From assembly GCA_965206675.1 (NCBI GenBank), contig CBDBKL010000007.1, forward strand, positions 62,001 through 126,000: DNA of 64,000 bases, written 5' to 3'. The position numbers and the translations under genes are program-made. The notes beneath the pieces were generated by a model. The model was given only the letters and a program-made list of their open reading frames with translations. It made no database searches and was not told the origin of the DNA. Positions 27,440 through 36,603 of the stretch are shown in pieces (position 1 is the first letter of the stretch; each line of letters begins with the position of its first letter). The stretch is from CBDBKL01 sp965206675 (GTDB lineage Bacteria > Bdellovibrionota > Bdellovibrionia > Bdellovibrionales > JAKFYE01).

Positions 27440-30181
27440 ATGAAAAATTTTAGTCATTTGACATCAGAAAATGCAGTTTATCTTGATGAGCTTCAGAATC
27501 AATACAAAACTCATCCCGAATCAGTCCCTCAAGAGTGGCAATATTTTTTTGAAGGTGTCGAGTTTTCAAAAAAACTTAATGGTGAAGCAAAAATCAATGT
27601 AGAACATCCTGAATATAAAGTTCTACAATTGATTCAAGCCTATAGGGAATTTGGTCATTTAAAAGCAAAGGTGGATCCTCTTGGGCGAGTTGAAATTCAG
27701 GCTCCTATGCTCGAGTTAGATTTTCATGGGCTTTCAGAATCTGATTTGGATACTGTTTATCAAGTCACTGAAATGGTATTAGGAGAGCCAAAAACTTTAA
27801 AATCCCTCATTGAGCACTTAAATAATATCTATTGCCAGACTCTCGTTGTTCAAATGGCTGACCTGTCTTTTGAAATGCGCAATTGGCTCTATCAAAAATT
27901 TGAAAAACAAAAGCCTTATAAAATACAGGAAAAGAAGAAAAAAGAAGTCTTTGATCTACTCAACCGTGGAGAGTGTCTCGAAAGATTTCTTCACACGCGG
28001 TTTGTGGGAGCAAAACGTTTTTCGCTTGAGGGCTCTGAATCTTTAATTCCTATATTGCATGAGTTGGTAAAACGTGGAGCGAAGTCCGAGGTAACAGATT
28101 TGGTATTGGGGATGGCCCACAGAGGGCGTCTTAATGTTCTTTCTAATTTTATGGGGAAAGCGTTTTCTGTGATGTTAGCTGAATTTGAAGGCATAGAGCA
28201 TGAAGGTCATGCCTCTTTTACAGGGGACGTTAAATATCATTTAGGATATTCTGCCGATAAAAAATTTGGCGAAGAACATAAGGTTCACCTCTCATTGGCA
28301 TTTAATCCCAGTCACTTGGAGGCTGTTAACCCTGTTGTAGAAGGTATAAGTTGGGTCAAGCAAAGAAAAAACGGAGATGGAAAAAAGAAAGTTATTCCTG
28401 TGCTTATTCATGGAGATGCTGCTTTTATTGGCCAGGGTGTGGTCAGTGAAACCCTTCAAATGTCAAAATTGAGAGCTTATAATACAGGGGGCACAATTCA
28501 TATTGTTGTCGATAATCAAGTGGGTTTTACAACAAATCCAGATGATACACGCTCATCGTGTTATTCTTCGGATGTTGTTAAACCATTGAGCATTCCTGTT
28601 TTTCATGTCAATGGAGATGATGTAGAAGCTTGTATTAAAGCCGCTCGTATGGCTCTTGAATTTCGTCAGACTTTTCATTCAGATGTTGTTATTCGACTTG
28701 TTAGCTATCGTCGTCACGGCCACAATGAGGGCGATGAACCATCTTTTACACAACCTGTTCTATACAAAAAGATTAAACCTCATCCCACGGTTAGAGAAAT
28801 TTATGCTGAAAAATTAGAGGCACAAAAGGTTCTTTCTTCTGGGGAAGCACAGAAAATTTGGGATCTAGAGTTAGAGCGTCTTCAAGGACATCTTGATGAG
28901 ATTCGTAAAAATCCTCCAAATCTAAAAATGCCTGTAATGGATGGTTTTTGGAAAGAGTTTAAGCAAGTGGGGTTAGATGAATTTAGAGAACCTGTAGAGA
29001 CATCTATTTCAAAGCAAGATTTAGATAAATTGTTATTAAAAATTCTTACAGAACCTAAAGATGTGAACATTCATCCTAAGTTGAAAACCCTTTTGAGTAA
29101 AAAGCTAAAAAACTTTAAGGAAAATCAAATCCTTGATTGGGGGACGGCGGAACTTCTTGCCTATGCCTCTTTGCTCAATGAGGGGACAAGTATTAGATTA
29201 ACAGGACAGGATACAGGTCGAGGCACTTTTTCACATCGTCATGCTGTCTACCATGACATGGAAAAAGGGGATGAGTTTTCTTTTTTAAAAAATATTAATC
29301 CAGAGGCACAATTAGACATTCATAATAGTCATCTTTCTGAGTATGCAGCCTTAGGATTTGAATATGGGGTCTCTACAGCAGATCCTCATCGTTTAACCAT
29401 TTGGGAAGCCCAATTTGGAGATTTTGTAAATGGGGCACAAATTATTATCGACCAATTTATATCCAGTGGGGAACAAAAATGGCAGCGTTTAAGTGGGCTT
29501 GTTATGTTTTTACCTCATGGCTATGAAGGGCAGGGCCCAGAGCATTCCAGTGCTCGTCTTGAAAGATTTTTACAACTGTGTGCAGAGGCTAATATGCAGG
29601 TTTGTAATTTAACAACTCCAAGTCAGATTTTTCATGTTTTGCGCAGACAGATGAAAAGGTCTTTTCGTAAACCTTTAATCATTATGACACCCAAATCTTT
29701 GTTGAGACATCCAAGAGTTGTATCTCATGTCGAAAAATTTACAGAAGATCAATTTTATGAATCCTTTGATGATCCGAACATAAAGGATCCTAACAAAGTG
29801 CAAAGGGCACTGTTATGTTCAGGAAAGGTTTATTATGAGCTATTGCAAGAACAGATCGCAAATCCTAATGGACAACATATTGCTATTTTAAGAGTTGAAC
29901 AAATTTATCCTTTTCCCTATGATGAACTGGTTTCTTATTTAGAAAAATACAAAAACTTAAAAGAGTTATTTTGGGTTCAAGAGGAACCAGAAAATATGGG
30001 GGCCTTAGGCTTTTTGAGACTGAAGCTGACGAAGTTGAAAAATCAGATGGGTAAATCTAATTTAAGTTTAGGTTATGTGGCAAGACCTGAGCGTTCAAGT
30101 CCAGCAGCGGGATCTCCCCATAGGCATAAAGTAGAACAAGAAGAGATTTTGAAAAAGGGATTTGTCTTTAAGAAGAGGTGA
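27440..30181 (+). CDS. sucA: 2-oxoglutarate dehydrogenase E1 component
   Basis: The thiamine diphosphate-dependent decarboxylase of the citric acid cycle 2-oxoglutarate dehydrogenase complex, about 913 residues. Family blocks are clear: the N-terminal E2-binding segment (YLDELQNQYKTHPESVPQEW), MAHRGRLNVLSNFMGK, HGDAAFIGQGVV with HIVVDNQVGFTTNP for ThDP binding, and RRHGHNEGDEPSFTQP. I prefer ATG 27440; a GTG six bases earlier is in frame and neither has a strong Shine-Dalgarno. sucB starts 8 bp after its stop, so the three genes form one operon. Confidence 0.96.
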   Translation: MKNFSHLTSENAVYLDELQNQYKTHPESVPQEWQYFFEGVEFSKKLNGEAKINVEHPEYKVLQLIQAYREFGHLKAKVDPLGRVEIQAPMLELDFHGLSESDLDTVYQVTEMVLGEPKTLKSLIEHLNNIYCQTLVVQMADLSFEMRNWLYQKFEKQKPYKIQEKKKKEVFDLLNRGECLERFLHTRFVGAKRFSLEGSESLIPILHELVKRGAKSEVTDLVLGMAHRGRLNVLSNFMGKAFSVMLAEFEGIEHEGHASFTGDVKYHLGYSADKKFGEEHKVHLSLAFNPSHLEAVNPVVEGISWVKQRKNGDGKKKVIPVLIHGDAAFIGQGVVSETLQMSKLRAYNTGGTIHIVVDNQVGFTTNPDDTRSSCYSSDVVKPLSIPVFHVNGDDVEACIKAARMALEFRQTFHSDVVIRLVSYRRHGHNEGDEPSFTQPVLYKKIKPHPTVREIYAEKLEAQKVLSSGEAQKIWDLELERLQGHLDEIRKNPPNLKMPVMDGFWKEFKQVGLDEFREPVETSISKQDLDKLLLKILTEPKDVNIHPKLKTLLSKKLKNFKENQILDWGTAELLAYASLLNEGTSIRLTGQDTGRGTFSHRHAVYHDMEKGDEFSFLKNINPEAQLDIHNSHLSEYAALGFEYGVSTADPHRLTIWEAQFGDFVNGAQIIIDQFISSGEQKWQRLSGLVMFLPHGYEGQGPEHSSARLERFLQLCAEANMQVCNLTTPSQIFHVLRRQMKRSFRKPLIIMTPKSLLRHPRVVSHVEKFTEDQFYESFDDPNIKDPNKVQRALLCSGKVYYELLQEQIANPNGQHIAILRVEQIYPFPYDELVSYLEKYKNLKELFWVQEEPENMGALGFLRLKLTKLKNQMGKSNLSLGYVARPERSSPAAGSPHRHKVEQEEILKKGFVFKKR

Positions 30182-30189
30182 GGAAAAGA

Positions 30190-31401
30190 ATGGCATTTGA
30201 AATCAAAATTCCATCGGTTGGTGAATCTATAACAGAAGTTACGATTGCAGAATGGTTAAAATCTGATGGTGAATATGTTGATAAGAATGAGAATCTTTTA
30301 ACAGTGGAGACGGAAAAGGCAACCGTAGAAGTTGTGGCGGAAATGGCTGGTGTATTAAAAATAAAAACACCGGCAGGTGAAGTGGCACAAGTAGGACAGT
30401 CTGTTGGAAGTATAGAAAAAGCTGTAAAACCTAAAGGGAAAAAAGCAAAAAGTGAACAAAAAAATGAAAAGAAAAATGTAAAAAGTGAAAAGAAAAATAT
30501 AGACGTTTCTTCAAAGAGTTCAGAAAAAGAGACTTCGGATGAACTGAGCCCATCGGTTCGTCGTATAGTTAAAGAAGAAAATGTAAATATTAAGGATGTA
30601 AAAGGAACAGGACGCAGCGGTCGTGTAACAAAAGCTGATGTGATCAATCATATGTCAGCGGGCATGATAAAGAAAGATAACAAAGTAACTGTTCCCAAGG
30701 CAGGAGGGCAGCGTCGTGTGAAGATGTCAACTCTGAGAAAAAGTATCGCTAAACATTTGGTTTCAGCACAGCATACGGCAGCCATACTGACCACATTTAA
30801 TGAAGTGGATATGACGGAGTACTTTGAGTTAAAGAAAACGTATGGTGAATCTTTTAAAGAAAAACATGGTGTCCGTCTGGGTTTCTTAGGTTTATTTGCC
30901 AAGGCGTGTATAGAGGGGTTTAGTGAATTTCCGGAAATCAACGCTTTTATTGAAGGAGATGATTTCGTTTATAATGATTTTTATAATTTTGGTATTGCAG
31001 TGTCTACAGATGCAGGATTGGTTGTTCCTGTTGTAAAAAATGTTGAAGCCTTAAGTGTTGCAGAAATAGAGTTAAAAATAAAAGAAGTGGCCATTAAAGC
31101 AAGGGATAAGAAACTCACTATTGATGAAATGAAGGATGGTACATTTACCATCAGTAATGGTGGCGTTTTTGGATCGTTGATGTCGACACCTATATTAAAT
31201 CCACCTCAAAGTGGGATATTGGGATTACATAAGATTGAAGATCGACCTATTGCTGTTGAAGGTCAGGTTGAAATTCGGCCTATGATGTATATTGCTCTTT
31301 CTTATGATCATAGAATTGTAGATGGCAAGGGAGCGGTGAGTTTTCTTCAGAAAGTGAAAGAGGGTATGGAAGATCCTCGTCGTTTGTTATTAGAAGTTTA
31401 G
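30190..31401 (+). CDS. sucB: 2-oxoglutarate dehydrogenase E2 component (dihydrolipoyl succinyltransferase)
   Basis: The core acyltransferase of the complex, 403 residues. A lipoyl domain at about 1-80 has the lipoylated Lys in VETEKATVEV. A Lys/Ser-rich linker leads to the peripheral subunit-binding domain (SPSVRRIVKEENVNIKDVKG). The catalytic domain ends with SYDHRIVDGKGAVSFL, containing His and Asp of HxxxDG. ATG 30190 is preceded by GAGGTGAGG and gives the canonical MAFEIKIPSVGES start, so a GTG at 30178 is less likely. The gene lies between sucA and lpdA. Confidence 0.96.
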   Translation: MAFEIKIPSVGESITEVTIAEWLKSDGEYVDKNENLLTVETEKATVEVVAEMAGVLKIKTPAGEVAQVGQSVGSIEKAVKPKGKKAKSEQKNEKKNVKSEKKNIDVSSKSSEKETSDELSPSVRRIVKEENVNIKDVKGTGRSGRVTKADVINHMSAGMIKKDNKVTVPKAGGQRRVKMSTLRKSIAKHLVSAQHTAAILTTFNEVDMTEYFELKKTYGESFKEKHGVRLGFLGLFAKACIEGFSEFPEINAFIEGDDFVYNDFYNFGIAVSTDAGLVVPVVKNVEALSVAEIELKIKEVAIKARDKKLTIDEMKDGTFTISNGGVFGSLMSTPILNPPQSGILGLHKIEDRPIAVEGQVEIRPMMYIALSYDHRIVDGKGAVSFLQKVKEGMEDPRRLLLEV

Positions 31402-31410
31402 GGTGAAAAT

Positions 31411-32784
31411 ATGAGTCAAAAATTTGATGTTATTGTTGTTGGAGCTGGCCCGGGGGGCTATGTTTGTGCTATTCGAGCTGCACAGTTAGGTCTTAAAACC
31501 GCCATTGTAGAAAAAGAAGAGTTGGGCGGGACTTGTCTTAATGTAGGGTGTATCCCTTCAAAGGCACTTTTAGAGTCATCAGAGTTAGTGCATTCTTCAA
31601 GGATTGATTTCCAAAAACACGGTATTGAAATCAATGAAGTGAAGGTGAGTCTTACAAAGATGATGAAGAGAAAACAGGGCATAGTTTCTGATTTGGTTCA
31701 GGGTATTGGATTTCTTTTAAAGAAAAATAAAATCACTTCTATTCAGGGTATAGGACAGGTTTCTTCTGGAAAAGTCATTGTTCATACAGATAAAGGGCAG
31801 AAGGAATATCAGACTCAGTCGATTGTTGTAGCAACGGGTAGTGTGCCAAGAGAAATTTCCGGTTTAGAGTTTGATCAAAAACAAGTGATTTCATCAACAG
31901 AGGCTTTAAGTTTAAAACAAGTTCCAAAAAACTTGGTGATTGTAGGGGCTGGTTTTATTGGAGTAGAAATGGGCTCCATTTGGGCCAGACTGGGTTCCAA
32001 AGTGACGGTTGTAGATCAACTACCTGCTGTCTGTTCAACATTAGATGCTGAGGTTTCTTCTGCGCTTCAAAAAACATTAGAGGAACAAGGTCTTAAGTTT
32101 CTTCTAGAAAGTAAAATTGTAGAGTTTAATAACAACCAACTCACTCTTGTTTCTAAAGAGGGGAAAAAACAAAAACTGAAAGCTGATAATCTTCTTGTAG
32201 CGGCTGGCCGTGTTCCTTTTACTGAGGGAATGGATGGATTAAAAAAAGATGATAGAGGATTTATTGTTGTTGATAAAAACTATCAGACAAGTCTCCCTGG
32301 AGTTTATGCGATTGGTGATGTTATTCCTGTTGGTCCGATGTTAGCACATAAGGCGGAAGAGGAAGGTGTTGCTGTTGCTGAAATTTTGGCAGGAAAGCCA
32401 GGGCATGTTAACTATAGAGCATTACCTGGAATTGTATATACACATCCGGAAGCAGCTAGTTTGGGCTATACAGAGGAAGAGCTTAAAAAACAGGGTATGG
32501 ATTATAACAAGGGAAAGTATCCTTTTGCGGCTAATGGGAGAGCTAAGGCACTGGGGCAAACTCAAGGCTTTGTTAAAATTTTAGCTGATAAAAAAACGGA
32601 TACGCTTTTAGGGGCTCATATTTTAGGTCCCAGAGCTTCAGATCTTATTTCTGAATTAGTTATAGGGATGGAGTTTCATGGATCCAGTGAAGATATTGCT
32701 CGCAGCTTTCATGCGCATCCTACGCTTTCAGAAGTGATTCGTGAAGCCGCATTAGATGTAAGAAATCTTTCCAGACAAAAATAA
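31411..32784 (+). CDS. lpdA: Dihydrolipoyl dehydrogenase (E3)
   Basis: The flavoprotein that reoxidises dihydrolipoyl groups with NAD+, 457 residues. The FAD motif VVGAGPGGYVCAIRAA, the redox disulfide in GGTCLNVGCIPSK, the NAD motif VIVGAGFIGVEMGS and the C-terminal FHAHPTLSE with its catalytic His are all present. It follows sucB by 9 bp and completes the operon, so it mainly serves the 2-oxoglutarate complex and could also be shared with others. It converges with an ankyrin lipoprotein 41 bp away, where a short CAGATT/AATCTG hairpin may end transcription. Confidence 0.97.
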   Translation: MSQKFDVIVVGAGPGGYVCAIRAAQLGLKTAIVEKEELGGTCLNVGCIPSKALLESSELVHSSRIDFQKHGIEINEVKVSLTKMMKRKQGIVSDLVQGIGFLLKKNKITSIQGIGQVSSGKVIVHTDKGQKEYQTQSIVVATGSVPREISGLEFDQKQVISSTEALSLKQVPKNLVIVGAGFIGVEMGSIWARLGSKVTVVDQLPAVCSTLDAEVSSALQKTLEEQGLKFLLESKIVEFNNNQLTLVSKEGKKQKLKADNLLVAAGRVPFTEGMDGLKKDDRGFIVVDKNYQTSLPGVYAIGDVIPVGPMLAHKAEEEGVAVAEILAGKPGHVNYRALPGIVYTHPEAASLGYTEEELKKQGMDYNKGKYPFAANGRAKALGQTQGFVKILADKKTDTLLGAHILGPRASDLISELVIGMEFHGSSEDIARSFHAHPTLSEVIREAALDVRNLSRQK

Positions 32785-32825
32785 AATCTTTTTTCTGATA
32801 AATATATGCAGATTGTATAAATCTG

Positions 32826-33533
32826 TTAGAAGCACCGCAGTCTTCTATTTTCAAGCAGTTCTAATATTTCGTGTCTTCCCCACTTTTGAGCTTTTGTTAT
32901 TTCAGATGTTCTAGGGATTGCTCCTACATCTAAAAGAGCCTGAACAGCCCTAACTCTGCCTCTCATGAGAGAAGATTTTTTAGTTGTAAGACCAACACGA
33001 CCCTCATATGAAGAGAGGGATAAGTGTCTTAGTTTGTCACCAGATGCAACGCTAATAGGTGTACGTTTTAGACTGGATTGAGCATTAGGATTTCCTCCAA
33101 GTCGATGAAGTAAGCGTATCATAAGTGGGAGGCCATAACTTGCAGCTAAAAACATTGGAGTCCCATAAAAAAATGTTGAGATGTTAGGACTTACCTTAAA
33201 TTCTTGTACTATCATTTCAACAGTTTCTATATTTCCTCTGAGGACTTCCATATGAAGAAGTGTAATGCCGTTTTTAGGGTTTACTTTTTCAACGACGTCT
33301 GCTCCGAGCTCTATAATTGCCTTCCTAAGTATTGAAGGATCTTGATGCAAACTTGCTTGACGACTTGCTTCTGCTAAACGTCTTGCCTCTTTGGGCGTTA
33401 GTTCTTCAAAAACATTAGGATATGTTGAATCTGATGCTAAACTTCTTTGTGCTAAGTTATTTTTAGTGGTTGTGCAAGAAAGAATAAAAACAGATAACAA
33501 GCAACTTGTACTTATACTTAATAACAATTTCAT
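32826..33533 (-). CDS. Ankyrin-repeat lipoprotein (paralogue of the gene at 35672)
   Basis: A 235-residue protein with a lipobox (FILSC) followed by TTTKNNLAQRSLA. About four ankyrin repeats follow, for example GITLLHMEVLRGN and GTPMFLAASYG. The start ATG is fixed by an in-frame TAG just upstream and by GGAG. The chain ends LRCF. The gene at 35672 shares SCTTTK.NLA, the repeat order and the Cys-aromatic end, so the two are paralogues. Both have a (GA)n tract ending at an upstream ATG about 50 bases before the start. Confidence 0.82.
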   Translation of the reverse strand: MKLLLSISTSCLLSVFILSCTTTKNNLAQRSLASDSTYPNVFEELTPKEARRLAEASRQASLHQDPSILRKAIIELGADVVEKVNPKNGITLLHMEVLRGNIETVEMIVQEFKVSPNISTFFYGTPMFLAASYGLPLMIRLLHRLGGNPNAQSSLKRTPISVASGDKLRHLSLSSYEGRVGLTTKKSSLMRGRVRAVQALLDVGAIPRTSEITKAQKWGRHEILELLENRRLRCF

Positions 33534-33546
33534 TTTCTACTCCATT

Positions 33547-33588
33547 TCATAGATGAAAGACATAGTTAATGTACCCTAACGAACCCAT
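33547..33588 (-). CDS. Possible 13-codon leader peptide after a (GA)n tract
   Basis: Directly after the GA tract an ATG opens a 13-codon frame, MGSLGYINYVFHL, ending in TGA 13 bases before the ankyrin lipoprotein start. The paralogue at 36409 has an ATG in the same place after its own tract (MALLTHFRLQ). Translation is not proven; the conserved ATG position is the reason to list it. Confidence 0.25.
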   Translation of the reverse strand: MGSLGYINYVFHL

Positions 33589-33613
33589 TCTCTCTCTCTC
33601 TCTCTCTCTCTCT
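33589..33613 (-). repeat. (GA)12 simple sequence repeat in the leader of an ankyrin lipoprotein
   Basis: An uninterrupted 25-bp GA dinucleotide tract on the gene strand that ends exactly at an ATG (33588), 56 bp upstream of the lipoprotein start. TATAAATT lies about 15 bp upstream of the tract and could be a -10 box, which would put the tract near the 5' end of the mRNA. Tracts of this length are prone to slippage. Confidence 0.95.
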
Positions 33614-33747
33614 TCTAGCTTAAATTTATAATTTGGCCTTAAGTCCATGAAAGAAATCAACCTGTTCGGAATCAAACAGTTTTAACAGATCGCAAATTGG
33701 AGTAAAGATAGGACCAAGGTCTAATAAAAACTCAAGAAAAAAGGAAA

Positions 33748-34857
33748 TTAAATTAAAGAGCCGAGTAGAGTGTGCCAACTTAAGCATTTTATACCTTCTT
33801 TAGATTCATACTCCTTCTTAATTTTAAAGTGAACCTGAATACTTTCCATATCTGGAAATTTGGAGTTTAGGTACTTAAGAGATGGGGATATATCCTTATA
33901 TTGCCATTTACACTCAATCGCCTGAATGGGTTTTTTATTTTTAGTGATAATAAAATCAACTTCTCTTTTATCATTATCTTTAAAATAAACGAGGTCCATA
34001 TTTTCACCTTCATGATCTTGTTGGAAATGAACCCATTTTAATAAATGACCTGCGATTAAATTTTCAAATCGTGCTCCTTCATCTAAAACCTCAGCCCAAT
34101 TGTAGTGATAATGTTTTTGTTCTTTTTTTACAGCTCTGAGTTTATTTGAGCTTAGTGGAGAAAGACGATAAATAAGATACATCCTTTCAAAAATATCTAA
34201 ATACTTTGCAACAGTTTTGTGAGCTAATTGCAGATCATGCCTTAAACCATTTATGGACAGAGGACTACCTACAAGTTCAGGAAGTCTAAGGAGTAAAAGC
34301 TCCATTTGTGAAAGGTTTTGTGAGAGTTCCAGCAATGAGATATCTTCATAGACCATTCGACTACGATATTCTCGGCACCATCGGCGAGCTTGTTTTTCTG
34401 AACTTCTTAGAAAGGGCTCAGGAAATCCGCCTAAATGTAAGAGTTGATTCATATCTTTTGTTGTTTTAATTCCTAATTCTTTTACAGTAAGGGGGTGAAG
34501 TCGATAATGGTGATATCGTCCTTGTAGGGAATCTCCGGAATATCTGTAATAATCCAATTTGGCACTCCCTGTAACAAGTATTTTTTTAGTTTTTCGGTAC
34601 TTATCGTAAAACCCTTTCAGATAATTACGCCAGTGATGGAACTTATGTATTTCATCAAAAATAATGAATTTTTCTATAGGAAATTGTTGTTTTAGGATAA
34701 GTTCTCTGTCATTTGGAATATCCCAATTTAAATAGCGTCGTCCTTTTGGAGCTATGTTAAGTGCTAATGTGGTTTTTCCAACTTGTCTTGGTCCTCCAAT
34801 AAAAACCATTTTCCTTTTTAAATCCTCAGTGACGGGTTTTTGTAAATAACGTCTCAT
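33748..34857 (-). CDS. AAA ATPase with C-terminal DUF4143 domain
   Basis: A 369-residue member of the common AAA_14/DUF4143 group. The Walker A motif is GGPRQVGKTTLAL near the N-terminus and Walker B is FIIFDEIHK; the sensor region VTGSAKLDYY follows. The C-terminal part (DFIITKNKKPIQAIECKW) looks like the DUF4143 nuclease-like fold with D-EcK spacing. The function of the family is not established, although it is often found in mobile or defence-associated contexts. It stands between two ankyrin lipoproteins with about 100-200 bp on each side, so a joint operon is not evident. Confidence 0.85.
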   Translation of the reverse strand: MRRYLQKPVTEDLKRKMVFIGGPRQVGKTTLALNIAPKGRRYLNWDIPNDRELILKQQFPIEKFIIFDEIHKFHHWRNYLKGFYDKYRKTKKILVTGSAKLDYYRYSGDSLQGRYHHYRLHPLTVKELGIKTTKDMNQLLHLGGFPEPFLRSSEKQARRWCREYRSRMVYEDISLLELSQNLSQMELLLLRLPELVGSPLSINGLRHDLQLAHKTVAKYLDIFERMYLIYRLSPLSSNKLRAVKKEQKHYHYNWAEVLDEGARFENLIAGHLLKWVHFQQDHEGENMDLVYFKDNDKREVDFIITKNKKPIQAIECKWQYKDISPSLKYLNSKFPDMESIQVHFKIKKEYESKEGIKCLSWHTLLGSLI

Positions 34858-34953
34858 GGATACCTTCTTTATTCTTAGAGGATAACATAAATTTTATAGT
34901 TCTGTCAAAAATTTCAGTTAATATTTTTGATAGGTATCAAAAATATAAGTAAT

Positions 34954-35502
34954 TTAAATTTCTAAGAGCTGTAAAGTTCGTCTGTTATTTTCAACAATAA
35001 GGTTCGTTTGTGCAATAAGATATGATAAAGAGCCTCTCCATTCTGCTAAGAGTTGAGGATTTGACAAAACAAAATGCAAAAGATTATTCCCACGAGAATC
35101 TGTTGCTGGTTGATGAGAGTAACTCGACCAGTTAGCCCATATTATAGAACCACCGCCGTTAGGTCCCATGACATTTCCTGCCATAGCTGCTTTAGGGTTG
35201 TTGGCTAATCGGCTTAGCTCTCTCTTATCATATTTTGCTCCGTTTTTTATGGTAAAAAAGAGAACATCTCCTCCAAGCCTAATTACACGTTTCCCTTTTT
35301 TTAATTCTTCGTTAAGAATTTTGTTAAAAGTCCCCTGAATATCCTTTGAAGCTTCAGCTATCTGAGCTTCCAAACTATATTTATTCGACTCATCGGCTGG
35401 AGATCTTTGATTCTTAGAAGGATTGCTTGCAGTACCACTGCCCTGAAACGTGGAACAAGATACAAGCATTACAGAAAGACTTAAAGTGATTAAAGATTTC
35501 AT
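34954..35502 (-). CDS. Small lipoprotein, possibly a divergent ankyrin protein
   Basis: A 182-residue protein with a lipobox (MLVSC) after a short signal peptide. The mature part contains RGNNLLHFVLSNPQLLAEW, which resembles a single ankyrin repeat, and ends in LQLLEI. It is otherwise unrecognised and has no catalytic motif. It sits between the DUF4143 ATPase and an ankyrin lipoprotein on the same strand, so it may belong to that surface protein set. It lacks a GA tract and a C-terminal cysteine. Confidence 0.6.
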   Translation of the reverse strand: MKSLITLSLSVMLVSCSTFQGSGTASNPSKNQRSPADESNKYSLEAQIAEASKDIQGTFNKILNEELKKGKRVIRLGGDVLFFTIKNGAKYDKRELSRLANNPKAAMAGNVMGPNGGGSIIWANWSSYSHQPATDSRGNNLLHFVLSNPQLLAEWRGSLSYLIAQTNLIVENNRRTLQLLEI

Positions 35503-35671
35503 ATTTCCCCCTTTAGACTTTTAATGCGAATTAATATATGAAGTTAAAAGACTTATGTTAATATCCGCTTCTCCCACAAAACCTACTGATATTGCCATTA
35601 TATAAGTATTCCTAAACATAATTGCTTTCTTTACCTCTGATAATTAAGGAACATTTCAATGAAAAACAGTC

Positions 35672-36409
35672 CTAATAACATCCATTTCTGGATTCAAGTT
35701 CAATCACTTTGTTTTCAAGCAGTTCTAAGGTTTCTGCATTATTTATAACCCGAGAGTGCCATTGAGCAGTCTTGAGGGCACTACCCTTAAGACCTGTTCT
35801 TATTCTAGGGTCTGCCCCCAAATCTAAAAGGGTTTTAACGGTTCGAGTTTTCGCTTTATTTATAGATTCTCCTATATCTTTAGCCTCTCCCTCTATAACA
35901 AAAACATCGCCCCCATCGGCTGCAATATAAAGAGCTGTTACACCAGAAGGGCCAGGGGATCTAGCATCAATGTTTGCACCAACACTGTGAAGCGTATGTA
36001 TCATAGGCACATTTGTCTTTATTGCAGCTAAATGCATTGGTCCCCCTATTTCCCTTACTTGGATATCAGGATCTACCTTAAAATCTCTTACTAGCATTCT
36101 AACGACATCACTTTTTCCCTCAAGGGTTGACGCATGAATCAATGTAAGACCTGTATACCCCTTCAAAAAACCTTTAGGGAATGTTTTGCTAAGAACCTCT
36201 GGACCTAATTCATTAATACGTTGTCTAAGTCTTTCTCTACCATCCTTCATGTAAAACCATAAAGTTCTTGCTTGCTCTATCGTTAGCTCTCCAGTCACAT
36301 AAGTGTGTGCATACTCTGTGGCCAAACCTCTTTTAGCTAAGTTATGTTTCGTGGTTGTACATGAAATAATATTTAAACAAAGGATCATTAATAAGATTGA
36401 ATTTCGCAT
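35672..36409 (-). CDS. Ankyrin-repeat lipoprotein (paralogue of the gene at 32826)
   Basis: About 245 residues from ATG 36409, which is preceded by GAGAGGTG. The lipobox is IISC, then TTTKHNLAKRGLA. Four or five ankyrin repeats follow (GLTLIHASTLEGK, GPMHLAAIKTN, GVTALYIAADGG, LLDLGADP) and the chain ends NGCY. The reading frame stays open upstream through the GA tract to a TTG at 36487, which would add an ERERER-containing extension; the lipoprotein signal and Shine-Dalgarno favour 36409. The paralogue at 32826 has the same layout. Confidence 0.83.
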   Translation of the reverse strand: MRNSILLMILCLNIISCTTTKHNLAKRGLATEYAHTYVTGELTIEQARTLWFYMKDGRERLRQRINELGPEVLSKTFPKGFLKGYTGLTLIHASTLEGKSDVVRMLVRDFKVDPDIQVREIGGPMHLAAIKTNVPMIHTLHSVGANIDARSPGPSGVTALYIAADGGDVFVIEGEAKDIGESINKAKTRTVKTLLDLGADPRIRTGLKGSALKTAQWHSRVINNAETLELLENKVIELESRNGCY

Positions 36410-36459
36410 TTTATCACCTCTCTTATATTTTGTAGACGAAAATGAGTTAACAAAGCCAT

Positions 36460-36482
36460 TCTCTCTCTCTCTCTCTCTCTCT
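36460..36482 (-). repeat. (GA)11 simple sequence repeat in the leader of an ankyrin lipoprotein
   Basis: A 23-bp GA tract on the gene strand that ends exactly at an ATG (36459), 51 bp upstream of the preferred start. The sequence after it, ATGGCTTTGTTA, resembles ATGGGTTCGTTA after the tract at 33589. TTTATAC about 15 bp upstream may be a -10 box. Confidence 0.95.
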
Positions 36483-36603
36483 TGCAAGAGTAAACGTATA
36501 AATCAAGTCTTTAATCCAGAAAAAAATCAAAAATATAAGTTGATTTTAGAAACTGTAATTTTATAGTTCTGTCAAAAACCCCTTAACTAGTTATGAACCA
36601 AGA

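Noticed and set aside
30168..30647. 159-codon minus-strand ORF opposite sucB
   Set aside because: It is the antisense shadow of the lipoyl-domain and linker region of sucB.
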